The notes below the pieces were generated by a model. It saw nothing but the letters and a program-made list of their open reading frames with translations. It did no database searches and was not told where the DNA came from. From Bacteroidales bacterium (lineage in GTDB: Bacteria; Bacteroidota; Bacteroidia; Bacteroidales; WCHB1-69): a stretch of DNA of 5,849 nt. The stretch's first letter is position 1. Each line of letters opens with the position of its first letter. Positions 1-5,849 of this stretch are shown here, in pieces. Location of the stretch: positions 1 through 5,849 of the forward strand of contig JAQUGA010000164.1 of assembly GCA_028684405.1 (NCBI GenBank), given 5' to 3'. The translations under genes were made by a program, and so were the position numbers.

Positions 1-2
1 TT

Positions 3-1301
3 GAGCGTTCGGAGCCAGGCGGAATATGCCTGAACTGGGGATGTATTCCCACGAAAGCACTTATGAAAAGCGCTCAAGTATACAACTATTTAAACAAAGC
101 CACCGATTATGGGATTTCATTTTCGGGCGAAGTCACTGCTGATTTACCTGCAATGGTTGCTCGCAGCCGAGGAGTTGCCGATCAGATGAGCAAAGGCATT
201 CAGTTTTTACTTAAAAAACACAAAGTAACTCTTATTGCTGGAACAGGGAAAGTAAAACCTGGAAAAAAAATAGATGTGCTCGACAACGAGGGAAATACTA
301 CCGAATATTCAGCAAATCACATTATTATTGCTACCGGCGCTCGCTCGCGCGAATTGCCCAATTTGCCACAAGATGGAGTAAAAATTATTGGATACCGCAA
401 CGCTTTAACTTTGGACAAACAACCCGAATCGATGGTTGTTGTAGGCTCTGGAGCCATTGGTTCCGAATTTGCCTATTTCTATAATTCGATTGGAACTAAA
501 GTTACTTTGGTTGAATTTATGCCTAGCATCGTTCCAAACGAAGACGAAGATGTTGCAAAACAATTGGAACGTTCGTTCAAAAAGCAAGGCATGAAAATTT
601 ACACTTCAGCTTCTGTTGAATCAGTTGACACCACAGGGGAAAGTTGCAAAGTATTGATAAAAACAAAAAAAGGCGACATCACCGTCGAAGCAGACATCGT
701 TTTGTCGGCCGTTGGAATCGTTAGCAACATCGAAAACATTGGCCTTGAAGAGGTTGGCATTACCACCAACAGAGGCAAAATTGAAGTGGACGAATTCTAC
801 CGCACCAATGTTGAAGGATATTATGCCATTGGCGATGTATTAGCTGGACCCGCTTTAGCACACGTGGCTTCGCACGAAGCTCTGATTTGCGTTGAAACCA
901 TTGCTGGTCACCAAACCGAATCCATGAATTACAATAATATTCCTGGATGTACATACACTACACCCGAAGTTGCTTCGGTAGGAATGACAGAAAAGCAAGC
1001 CATTGAAGCTGGTTACGAAATCAAAATTGGAAAATTTCCATTTTCAGCCTCGGGAAAAGCTGTCGCCGCTGGCAACAAAGACGGTTTTATAAAAGTGATT
1101 TTTGATGCAAAATATGGCGAATGGCTAGGTTGTCATATGATTGGCGACAATGTAACAGAAATTATTTCGGAAGTAGTGGTTGCCCGAAAACTAGAAACCA
1201 CCGGACGCGAAATAATAGACGCCGTTCATCCCCACCCAAGCATGTCGGAAGCCCTAATGGAAGCCGTGGCAGTTGCGTATGATGAATGTGTACATTTATA
1301 A
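3..1301 (+). CDS. lpdA: Dihydrolipoyl dehydrogenase (E3), 5'-truncated by window edge
   Basis: Flavoprotein that reoxidises the dihydrolipoyl groups of 2-oxoacid dehydrogenase complexes or the glycine cleavage system, passing electrons through a disulfide and FAD to NAD+ in the cytoplasm. The reading frame is open from base 3, so the ATG at 63 is internal and the true start lies outside the window. The 432 visible residues begin just before the redox-active disulfide GGICLNWGCIPTKAL, with cysteine codons at 27-29 and 42-44. Further landmarks, in fragment numbering, are the ATGAR motif near 110, the NAD-binding GSGAIG at 148-153, the FAD-contacting GYYAIGDV at 272-279, and the C-terminal HPHPSMSE with the catalytic His (codon 1233-1235) and Glu (1248-1250). 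Family members are usually about 460-470 residues, so roughly 30-40 N-terminal residues, including the FAD dinucleotide-binding glycines, are missing only because of the window edge. The upstream neighbour is not visible, so which complex it serves cannot be told. Confidence 0.96.
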   Translation, partial: ERSEPGGICLNWGCIPTKALMKSAQVYNYLNKATDYGISFSGEVTADLPAMVARSRGVADQMSKGIQFLLKKHKVTLIAGTGKVKPGKKIDVLDNEGNTTEYSANHIIIATGARSRELPNLPQDGVKIIGYRNALTLDKQPESMVVVGSGAIGSEFAYFYNSIGTKVTLVEFMPSIVPNEDEDVAKQLERSFKKQGMKIYTSASVESVDTTGESCKVLIKTKKGDITVEADIVLSAVGIVSNIENIGLEEVGITTNRGKIEVDEFYRTNVEGYYAIGDVLAGPALAHVASHEALICVETIAGHQTESMNYNNIPGCTYTTPEVASVGMTEKQAIEAGYEIKIGKFPFSASGKAVAAGNKDGFIKVIFDAKYGEWLGCHMIGDNVTEIISEVVVARKLETTGREIIDAVHPHPSMSEALMEAVAVAYDECVHL

Positions 1302-1307
1302 TGTTTT

Positions 1308-1353
1308 TTCATTTCCCATCCCTAGCCAAAAAGGTTTTGGGACGGGAAATGGA
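1308..1353. repeat. Strong imperfect inverted repeat between lpdA and the beta-barrel gene
   Basis: The left arm CATTTCCCATCCC (1310-1322) pairs with GGGACGGGAAATG (1339-1351) with a single A-C mismatch. A G-U and a U-A pair could extend it to 1308/1353. The 16-base loop contains CCAAAA and TTTT, so an alternative inner stem CCAAAA/TTTTGG (1326-1331/1335-1340) can form instead of the innermost outer pairs. It lies 6 bases after the lpdA stop. It could act as a transcript-end or mRNA-stabilising structure for lpdA, or be one copy of a dispersed palindromic repeat. It is not a canonical intrinsic terminator: the run of six T (1304-1309) precedes the stem, and no T-run follows it on either strand. 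Confidence 0.6.
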
Positions 1354-1374
1354 TCAACCAAAATCGACTTTGTA

Positions 1375-1983
1375 ATGAAAATAAAAACAATTCTTTTTTC
1401 TCTGATTTTTTTCAGTTCAATGGCTTCTTTTTCTCAGGAATTTAAAGGTGGTTTTTTGCTTGGACCCACAGCTACTCAAGTAACTGGCGATAAATTGGCA
1501 GGTTACAAAAAACTGGGTTTTAATGCAGGTCTTTTTACCGAATTTGTATTTGATGATCAGAAAAGTGTTCGGGCAGAAATGTATTATATCCAAAAAGGCT
1601 CTCGAAAAAATCCTAGCGAAGTCGATTATAACAAATATGTAATGTCGCTTCATTATGTAGAAGTTCCTTTCTTATTTCAATACCGATTTTACAGATCATT
1701 CTCGGCTCAAGGCGGACTCTCTTTTGCTTATCTATTTAAATCTTTGGAAAAAGACCAAAACGGCGAATTAAATATGAATGGGAGAAAGCCATTTCGCGAT
1801 TTTGATTTCTCTGCCAACATCGGCCTTTTATATTCTATAACTGAAAACTGGAAAGTGGGAGGCAGAATGTCTTACTCTTTTATTCACATTCGCGAAAAAC
1901 CTGACTTTCAAATAGGTTTGGCATATCACGATAGACGACAATATAATGATGTAGCTCAAATTTCATTCTATTATGCATTTTAA
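1375..1983 (+). CDS. Secreted outer-membrane beta-barrel protein, PorT-like
   Basis: A 202-residue protein with an N-terminal signal peptide: Lys-rich start, hydrophobic ILFSLIFFSSM, likely cleavage around ASFS-Q near residue 20. The rest is alternating aromatic and polar beta-strand sequence, with Gly/Asn turns and a last strand ending in Phe (ISFYYAF), as in outer-membrane barrels. The pattern 'GFLLGPTATQVTGD...GYKKLGFNAGLF', followed by 'YIQKGSRKNPSE' and 'YVEVPFLFQYRF', resembles the Bacteroidetes OMP_b-brl_2/PorT-like family. PorT itself belongs to type IX secretion, but membership of this broad family does not show that role, so the function is unknown. I chose ATG 1375 because the signal peptide begins there. 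The same frame stays open back to 1273, but that would overlap lpdA and put the 1308-1353 hairpin inside the coding sequence. It ends 3 bp before ubiX, so the two are probably co-transcribed. No good -7 box was found just upstream; transcription may read through from lpdA. Confidence 0.8.
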   Translation: MKIKTILFSLIFFSSMASFSQEFKGGFLLGPTATQVTGDKLAGYKKLGFNAGLFTEFVFDDQKSVRAEMYYIQKGSRKNPSEVDYNKYVMSLHYVEVPFLFQYRFYRSFSAQGGLSFAYLFKSLEKDQNGELNMNGRKPFRDFDFSANIGLLYSITENWKVGGRMSYSFIHIREKPDFQIGLAYHDRRQYNDVAQISFYYAF

Positions 1984-1986
1984 ATC

Positions 1987-2535
1987 ATGAAAATCATTTT
2001 AGGCATTACGGGAGCCAGTGGAGCCATTTACGCTCAGCGAATTTTGGAAAAATTGTCTAAAATTGATTCCATCGAAGTATCTATGGTGATGACCAAAGAT
2101 GCCAAAACAGTTTGGGAATATGAGTTACAAAACACCGATTACCTAAAAGTAAAGGCAAAAAACTACGACATTCATGATTTTTTTTCACCCATGGCATCTG
2201 GTTCTGCCTCTTTTGATGGTATGATTGTTTGTCCATGCTCCATGGGTTCGATGGGGAAAATAGCGCACGGAATTGCGGACAATCTGCTCACACGAGCCGC
2301 TGACGTAATGCTAAAAGAAAAAAAGAAATTGATTTTGGTGGTTCGCGAAACGCCCTACAATCTGATTCACCTTGAAAACATGACAAAACTTGCACAAGCA
2401 GGAGCTACTATTTTGCCAGCAACACCCTCATTTTACTCAAAACCTATAAATATTACAGACCTAATCGACACCGTTATTGATAGAGCTCTTCAAAACTTTG
2501 GAGTTCCTGTTGATTCTTATAAATGGGGCGAATAA
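1987..2535 (+). CDS. ubiX: Flavin prenyltransferase UbiX
   Basis: Cytoplasmic enzyme that attaches a dimethylallyl group to FMN to give prenylated FMN, the cofactor of UbiD-type decarboxylases. The 182 residues match the usual length. The N-terminal GITGASGAIYAQRIL contains the phosphate-binding Ser11. The residues I align by memory to Pseudomonas aeruginosa UbiX are kept: E45 (E49), R103 (R122), K110 (K129), R120-E121 (R139-E140), Y150 (Y169) and R166 (R185). The SGS...CPCSMG block at 71-86 and the C-terminal KWGE are also family-like. It should therefore be active. No ubiD partner is in the window, so the decarboxylation served (quinone synthesis or another aromatic acid) is open; Bacteroidetes normally make menaquinone rather than ubiquinone, so the symbol reflects family rather than a proven ubiquinone role. 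It starts 3 bp after the beta-barrel gene with no Shine-Dalgarno sequence, which suggests translational coupling. Confidence 0.93.
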   Translation: MKIILGITGASGAIYAQRILEKLSKIDSIEVSMVMTKDAKTVWEYELQNTDYLKVKAKNYDIHDFFSPMASGSASFDGMIVCPCSMGSMGKIAHGIADNLLTRAADVMLKEKKKLILVVRETPYNLIHLENMTKLAQAGATILPATPSFYSKPINITDLIDTVIDRALQNFGVPVDSYKWGE

Positions 2536-2555
2536 ATAGAGTAATTATTTGTTTT

Positions 2556-2601
2556 AAAACACATTACATCTCTTCAAAATAGTTTTGAAAAAGTGTTTTT
2601 T
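2556..2601 (+). terminator. Likely intrinsic terminator after ubiX
   Basis: Two nested inverted repeats lie 20 bases after the ubiX stop. The outer arms are AAAACAC (2556-2562) and GTGTTTT (2593-2599). The inner arms are TTCAAAA (2573-2579) and TTTTGAA (2583-2589) with a TAG loop. The outer right arm runs into six T (2596-2601), followed by more T-rich sequence. The stems are AT-rich, and an internal loop of 10 bases faces 3 bases, so stability is modest. The T-run and position make termination of the beta-barrel/ubiX unit plausible. Confidence 0.5.
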
Positions 2602-2657
2602 ATTTATATTTATGGTTTTTTTAAACCTCAAAAGACAATTTAAAAGAAAAATTTTTG

Positions 2658-2666
2658 TTTCTTTGC
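2658..2666 (+). promoter_or_regulatory. Possible Bacteroidetes -7 box for the transglycosylase gene
   Basis: TTTCTTTGC resembles the Bacteroidetes TAnnTTTGC -7 element, with one mismatch at the second base. It would put the transcript start near 2673, about 20 bases before the ATG at 2695, giving a short A-rich leader. No convincing TTTG -33 element is seen about 19-21 bases upstream, so this is tentative. The gap 2536-2694 otherwise holds only the ubiX terminator candidate and AT-rich sequence. Confidence 0.35.
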
Positions 2667-2694
2667 AATAGTAGAAAATCAAAAATTCAAGAAA

Positions 2695-4311
2695 ATGAAG
2701 TTTTTTTATGGTCTGGTTGTTTTATTAACGGGATTATTATTCAGTCTTAATGCACAGACAAACACAAATCTATTAGCAAAATCAGAACAAGATTGCAGGA
2801 TAGACAAAAACAAAGTAGAAAACACAGATTCTACAGATTATTATATGCTGATTGTCGACGAATTGGATAGTTTGTTAAGTTTATGGTACAATGGCAGTTC
2901 TGCCAACATTGTCTCTTTTTTGGAACCCTCCACTGAACTTGTAGATGACAATCAAAATTTAGATTCCCTGTATGCTGCCCGCTTAGCTCGCATTCCTTCA
3001 CTATTTCCATTAACCTACAATGCAGATGTACGAAAATTTATAGAGTTGTATGCTGTTCGAAAGAGAAATTTTTCGGGAAGAATTTTAGGACTTACGAAAA
3101 TTTATTTTCCCCTTTTTGAAGAAGTTTTACTCAAACTTGACGTGCCTTTCGAGCTTAAAAATTTAGCCATAATTGAATCGGCACTCAATCCCAGTGCTGT
3201 ATCGAGAGTAGGTGCTACGGGTTTGTGGCAGTTTATGTATCCCACTGGCAAAATGTATGGTTTGGAAGTCAACAGTTTTATTGACGAACGTCGCGATCCT
3301 GTGAAATCGACTTATGCAGCAGCTAATTATTTAAAAGATTTACATAAAATATACAACGATTGGGAACTGGCTTTAGCCGCTTACAATTGCGGCCCAGGCA
3401 ACGTAAACAAGGCCATCCGTCGTTCGGGAGGAAAGAGAAATTTCTGGGAAATCTACGACTTTCTGCCTAAAGAAACCAGAGGCTATGTGCCAGCATTTAT
3501 TGCCGCAACATATACCATGCACTACTATAATGAACATGGAATTGTTGCCATCGAACCCGACTTTCCCCTTGCTACCGATACCGTCATGATTCACAAAGAG
3601 ATTCATTTACAACAAATAGCAACGGTTCTGGGAATTCCTCTCGAAACCATTCAGAAATTAAATCCACAATATCGTCGCGACATTATTCCTGCGGTTAATA
3701 CAGCATTTCCATTGATTTTGCCCATCCAGCAAAGCTTGGCATTCGACGAACTCAGAGACAGCATTCATGCCTACAATTACGACACCTATTTGGCTTCTTT
3801 TAAAGTAGTTAGCTATACGCCCCCGGCAACAAATTTGGCAAAAACTGGAGCGGGTAATAAAAAATATCACACCGTTCAAAAAGGAGAATCTCTAAATATT
3901 TTATCAAACAAATATGGAATATCGGTGGCTGAAATTAAATACATGAATAAAATAAAATCCACTTCGATTCATCCTGGACAACGTTTGCATATTGGCTATG
4001 ACGGTTCTGCCGAAATACAAATTGCCGAAAAAACAGACACCAATCTAAAACCCAATACACCGGTTGTTTTGGATAGTAATAATACAAAACTGAATATGCA
4101 ATTGGCTTCGGAAGGGAATATGCCTAAAATTCAAGCACAAAGCTCAAAAACATACAGGGTAAACCAAGGCGATACTTTGTGGGGCATTGCTCAAAAATAT
4201 CCAGGAATCACCCATCATGAAATAATTGAATATAATAATCTGGGTGAGAATCCAAGAATTCGTCCCGGACAGGTTTTAAAAATTCCGCAAACATCAAATT
4301 CTATCAATTGA
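2695..4311 (+). CDS. MltD-like membrane-bound or periplasmic lytic transglycosylase with LysM domains
   Basis: A 538-residue murein hydrolase predicted to cleave the MurNAc-GlcNAc bond of peptidoglycan non-hydrolytically, forming 1,6-anhydroMurNAc. Residues 1-20 form a signal peptide (hydrophobic 5-18, likely cleavage at LNA-Q). Residues 21-140 are a poorly conserved N-terminal region. A GH23/SLT catalytic domain covers about 145-285, with the catalytic Glu161 in AIIESALNP, then GLWQFM (176-181) and AAYNCGPGNVNKAI (228-241). A degenerate LysM-like segment follows at about 302-344 (LQQIATVLGI...LNPQYRRDIIP). Two clear LysM domains lie at about 391-433 (YHTVQKGESL...IHPGQRLHI) and 487-530 (YRVNQGDTLWGIA...IRPGQVLKI), joined by an Asn/Thr-rich linker. 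The order SLT then LysM matches E. coli MltD, but there is no lipobox Cys at the cleavage site, so it is probably released to the periplasm rather than lipid-anchored. It has its own flanking gaps of 159 and 107 bp, so it is probably transcribed alone. Confidence 0.92.
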   Translation: MKFFYGLVVLLTGLLFSLNAQTNTNLLAKSEQDCRIDKNKVENTDSTDYYMLIVDELDSLLSLWYNGSSANIVSFLEPSTELVDDNQNLDSLYAARLARIPSLFPLTYNADVRKFIELYAVRKRNFSGRILGLTKIYFPLFEEVLLKLDVPFELKNLAIIESALNPSAVSRVGATGLWQFMYPTGKMYGLEVNSFIDERRDPVKSTYAAANYLKDLHKIYNDWELALAAYNCGPGNVNKAIRRSGGKRNFWEIYDFLPKETRGYVPAFIAATYTMHYYNEHGIVAIEPDFPLATDTVMIHKEIHLQQIATVLGIPLETIQKLNPQYRRDIIPAVNTAFPLILPIQQSLAFDELRDSIHAYNYDTYLASFKVVSYTPPATNLAKTGAGNKKYHTVQKGESLNILSNKYGISVAEIKYMNKIKSTSIHPGQRLHIGYDGSAEIQIAEKTDTNLKPNTPVVLDSNNTKLNMQLASEGNMPKIQAQSSKTYRVNQGDTLWGIAQKYPGITHHEIIEYNNLGENPRIRPGQVLKIPQTSNSIN

Positions 4312-4386
4312 TCAATTTTTTTGCTTTACACAACTATTTTATCATAAAAAACACTTTAAATTCGACCATTTAATCAAAATATTTTA

Positions 4387-4394
4387 TAGCTTTG
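4387..4394 (+). promoter_or_regulatory. Bacteroidetes -7 promoter box for thyA-folA
   Basis: TAGCTTTG is an exact match to the TAnnTTTG -7 element used by the Bacteroidetes primary sigma factor. The transcript would start near 4401, leaving a leader of about 18 bases before the thyA ATG at 4419. The -33 element is weak: only TTCG at 4361-4364, with 22 bases between, is near TTTG. The box overlaps a TTG codon (4392-4394) that is in frame with thyA, which argues that this TTG is not the start. The rest of the 107-bp gap is AT-rich; directly after the transglycosylase stop there is a T-run (4316-4322) but only a weak palindrome. Confidence 0.55.
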
Positions 4395-4418
4395 ATTATC
4401 AATTCGAATAAACACATA

Positions 4419-5213
4419 ATGCAGAACTATATAAATTTATTGTCTCATGTTTTAGAACATGGCAACTACAAATCCGACCGCACTGGAACAGGAACGTACA
4501 GTGTTTTTGGGCATCAAATGCGTTTTGACCTTACCCAAGGTTTTCCACTGCTTACAACCAAAAAACTGCACACTCGTTCGATTATTCATGAACTTTTATG
4601 GTTTTTGAAAGGAAGTACAAATACAGCCTATCTAAAAGAGAACAAGGTTAGTATTTGGGATGAATGGGCCGATGCAAATGGCGATTTGGGTCCTATATAT
4701 GGCTACCAATGGCGAAGTTGGCCTAACGGGAAAGGCGAACATATCGATCAGATTTCGCAAGTTATCGAACAAATAAAAACCAATCCCGACTCTCGCCGAA
4801 TAATTGTGAGTACTTGGAATGTTGGGCAGATAGGCGAAATGAATCTTCCACCTTGTCATATTTTATTTCAATTTTATGTCAACAACGGAGAATTATCCTG
4901 TCAATTGTATCAAAGAAGCGCCGACATCTTTTTGGGCGTTCCTTTTAATATCGCATCTTACGCAATGCTAACGATGATGGTTGCACAAGCAACCGGACTC
5001 AAAGCAAAGGAGTTTATTCACACTTTGGGAGATGCACATATCTATTCTAACCACACAGAACAAGCTAAACTGCAAATCACGAGAGAGCCGAGAGAATTGC
5101 CCAAACTTATTTTAAACCCAGAAGTGAAAAATATTTTCGATTTTACATACGACGATTTCAAATTTGAAGATTACAATCCACATCCACACATCAAAGCCCA
5201 AGTTGCTGTATAA
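4419..5213 (+). CDS. thyA: Thymidylate synthase
   Basis: Makes dTMP from dUMP using 5,10-methylene-tetrahydrofolate as both carbon donor and reductant, releasing dihydrofolate. From ATG 4419 the protein is 264 residues, the same length as E. coli ThyA, and key residues fall at the same numbers: E58, W80, nucleophile C146 in NLPPCHILFQF, R126-R127 in PDSRRIIVS, R166, D169, N177 in PFNIAS, and H207/Y209 in DAHIYSNH. The C-terminal PHPHIKAQVAV matches the family's closing tail. The E. coli RSCD motif is RSAD here, an ordinary variation. The frame stays open to a TTG at 4392, but that would add nine residues not found in the family and lies inside the promoter box. folA begins 12 bp downstream, a widespread pairing that couples production and recycling of dihydrofolate. 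Confidence 0.98.
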   Translation: MQNYINLLSHVLEHGNYKSDRTGTGTYSVFGHQMRFDLTQGFPLLTTKKLHTRSIIHELLWFLKGSTNTAYLKENKVSIWDEWADANGDLGPIYGYQWRSWPNGKGEHIDQISQVIEQIKTNPDSRRIIVSTWNVGQIGEMNLPPCHILFQFYVNNGELSCQLYQRSADIFLGVPFNIASYAMLTMMVAQATGLKAKEFIHTLGDAHIYSNHTEQAKLQITREPRELPKLILNPEVKNIFDFTYDDFKFEDYNPHPHIKAQVAV

Positions 5214-5225
5214 ACAAAAAATCAC

Positions 5226-5717
5226 ATGAAAAACTTATCAATAATTGTAGCCGTTGGCAAAAATTTAGAAATTGGCAAAGACAACCAACTTCTTTGGCAC
5301 ATCAGCGAAGATTTGAAGTATTTTAAGAAAAACACTTCCGGAAAAACCATTGTAATGGGGCACAATACATGGAAATCCTTGCCTTTCAAACCGCTTCCAA
5401 ACAGAAAAAACATTGTTTTGAGTCGCCAAAAAGATTTGCAAATAGAAGGAATTACCATTGTGCATTCGATTGAAGATTTAAAAAAACTTCTTATAACGAA
5501 CGAAGAAACTTTTATCATGGGGGGAGCCACGATATATAAATATTTTATTAACATTGCCGATAAGATGTATATAACCCGAGTAAATCAAAACTTTGATGCA
5601 GACACTTTTTTTCCAGAAATTGATGGAAAAATATGGAAAAAAAACAGCCAAAGTGAGTGGTTTACGGATGAAAAAACAAATTTAGAATACTGTTTCGAAA
5701 TCTATACTCGAAATTAA
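5226..5717 (+). CDS. folA: Dihydrofolate reductase
   Basis: Reduces dihydrofolate to tetrahydrofolate with NADPH in the cytoplasm, restoring the cofactor oxidised by the adjacent ThyA; this is the enzyme family inhibited by trimethoprim. The 163 residues match the chromosomal DHFR length (E. coli 159). Family landmarks are N-terminal LSIIVAVGKNLEIGKDNQLLW, split here as LSIIVAVGKN and LEIGKDNQLLW (4-24), acidic catalytic D29 followed by LKYFKKNT, the NADPH-binding GKTIVMGHNTWKSL (39-52), LPNRKNIVLSR with substrate-binding R60, FIMGG at 96-100 before ATIYKYF, T117 in YITRV, and YCFEIY at the end. None of the core positions looks damaged. It has an A-rich leader with no Shine-Dalgarno sequence and starts 12 bp after the thyA stop, so it is almost certainly in the same operon. 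A 110-codon antisense frame across it is a shadow. Confidence 0.97.
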   Translation: MKNLSIIVAVGKNLEIGKDNQLLWHISEDLKYFKKNTSGKTIVMGHNTWKSLPFKPLPNRKNIVLSRQKDLQIEGITIVHSIEDLKKLLITNEETFIMGGATIYKYFINIADKMYITRVNQNFDADTFFPEIDGKIWKKNSQSEWFTDEKTNLEYCFEIYTRN

Positions 5718-5731
5718 ATAAGAAAAAACTC

Positions 5732-5849
5732 ATGAGAACATTAAAAACAATCATTACAATAAGTCTTTTTTTGGCCTTGCAAAGCAATTTGTTTGCACAA
5801 CGAAGCAAAAAAGAGCCAGAAGCACCTCAAATGCCAATGGATTCGACAA
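5732..5849 (+). CDS. N-terminus of an unidentified secreted protein, cut by window edge
   Basis: An ATG 14 bp after folA opens a frame that runs to the window end (39 complete codons). It begins MRTLKTIITISLFLALQSNL, followed by a likely signal-peptidase I site at FA-Q (after residue 22), then a charged, Pro-rich stretch RSKKEPEAPQMPMDST. There is no Cys at the cleavage site, so it is not a lipoprotein. The leader AGAAAAAACTC is A-rich like the other genes here. The 'EPxxPxMPxDxxT' start after the signal recalls Bacteroidetes secreted proteins of the DUF4468 kind, but that is a memory-based guess and too little is visible to assign a family. The short spacing suggests co-transcription with thyA-folA, or at least read-through. 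Confidence 0.7.
   Translation, partial: MRTLKTIITISLFLALQSNLFAQRSKKEPEAPQMPMDST

Noticed and set aside
405..954. Minus-strand frames at 405-587 and 760-954 within lpdA
   Set aside because: Both lie opposite conserved lpdA sequence and encode low-complexity, Trp/Cys/Phe-rich translations with no recognisable start context.
1365..1373. CGACTTTG just before ATG 1375 as a -7 box
   Set aside because: It lacks the TA of TAnnTTTG, and the predicted transcript would start inside the coding sequence.
1273..1374. Extended N-terminus for the beta-barrel protein starting at ATG 1273
   Set aside because: It would overlap lpdA by 29 bases, place the intergenic hairpin inside the gene, and bury the signal peptide 34 residues in.
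4306..4322. Palindrome AATTGATCAATT over the transglycosylase stop, followed by seven T
   Set aside because: It looks terminator-like, but a hairpin would have only four A-T pairs around a GATC loop, too weak to call as a terminator on sequence alone.
5222..5554. 110-codon antisense frame across folA
   Set aside because: It lies opposite a fully convincing DHFR gene and its translation shows no domain or motif; it is a shadow of AT-rich coding sequence.
1..5849. Mobile element, CRISPR array, defence or toxin-antitoxin system
   Set aside because: No transposase or integrase motifs, regularly spaced direct repeats, target-site duplications or paired small genes were seen; the genes are housekeeping or envelope proteins with similar base composition throughout.

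Overview
The window is visibly AT-rich and reads as chromosomal DNA of a member of the Bacteroidota (Bacteroidetes), probably a Bacteroidales- or Flavobacteriia-like lineage. The evidence is a PorT-like outer-membrane beta-barrel protein, secreted proteins whose signal peptides end in the '...AQ' or '...SQ' style typical of the phylum, A-rich gene leaders without a Shine-Dalgarno sequence, and a TAnnTTTG box upstream of thyA that fits the Bacteroidetes -7 promoter element. The genus cannot be told from the sequence.

All recognised genes are on the plus strand. Positions 3-1301 hold the 3' part of a dihydrolipoyl dehydrogenase gene (lpdA) that enters from outside the window and still includes the redox-active cysteine pair. 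A 73-bp spacer with a strong imperfect hairpin follows. Next comes a two-gene unit: a secreted beta-barrel protein (1375-1983) and, 3 bp later, ubiX (1987-2535), a flavin prenyltransferase. A 159-bp gap holds a likely terminator and a possible promoter. A MltD-like lytic transglycosylase with LysM domains occupies 2695-4311. After 107 bp with a good -7 box comes thyA (4419-5213), then folA 12 bp downstream (5226-5717), then 14 bp further the first 39 codons of a secreted protein that runs off the window's end (from 5732).

Functionally this is mostly housekeeping: central carbon metabolism (Lpd), cofactor synthesis (UbiX makes prenylated FMN), cell-wall remodelling (the transglycosylase) and thymidylate synthesis. 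ThyA and FolA are a metabolic pair: ThyA turns methylene-tetrahydrofolate into dihydrofolate while making dTMP, and FolA regenerates tetrahydrofolate.

I looked for an unusual system and did not find one. There is no sign of a mobile element, CRISPR array, phage gene, tRNA or rRNA. The points worth a second look are modest: the hairpin after lpdA, the tight beta-barrel/ubiX coupling, corrected starts for three genes, and the unidentified secreted protein at the right edge.
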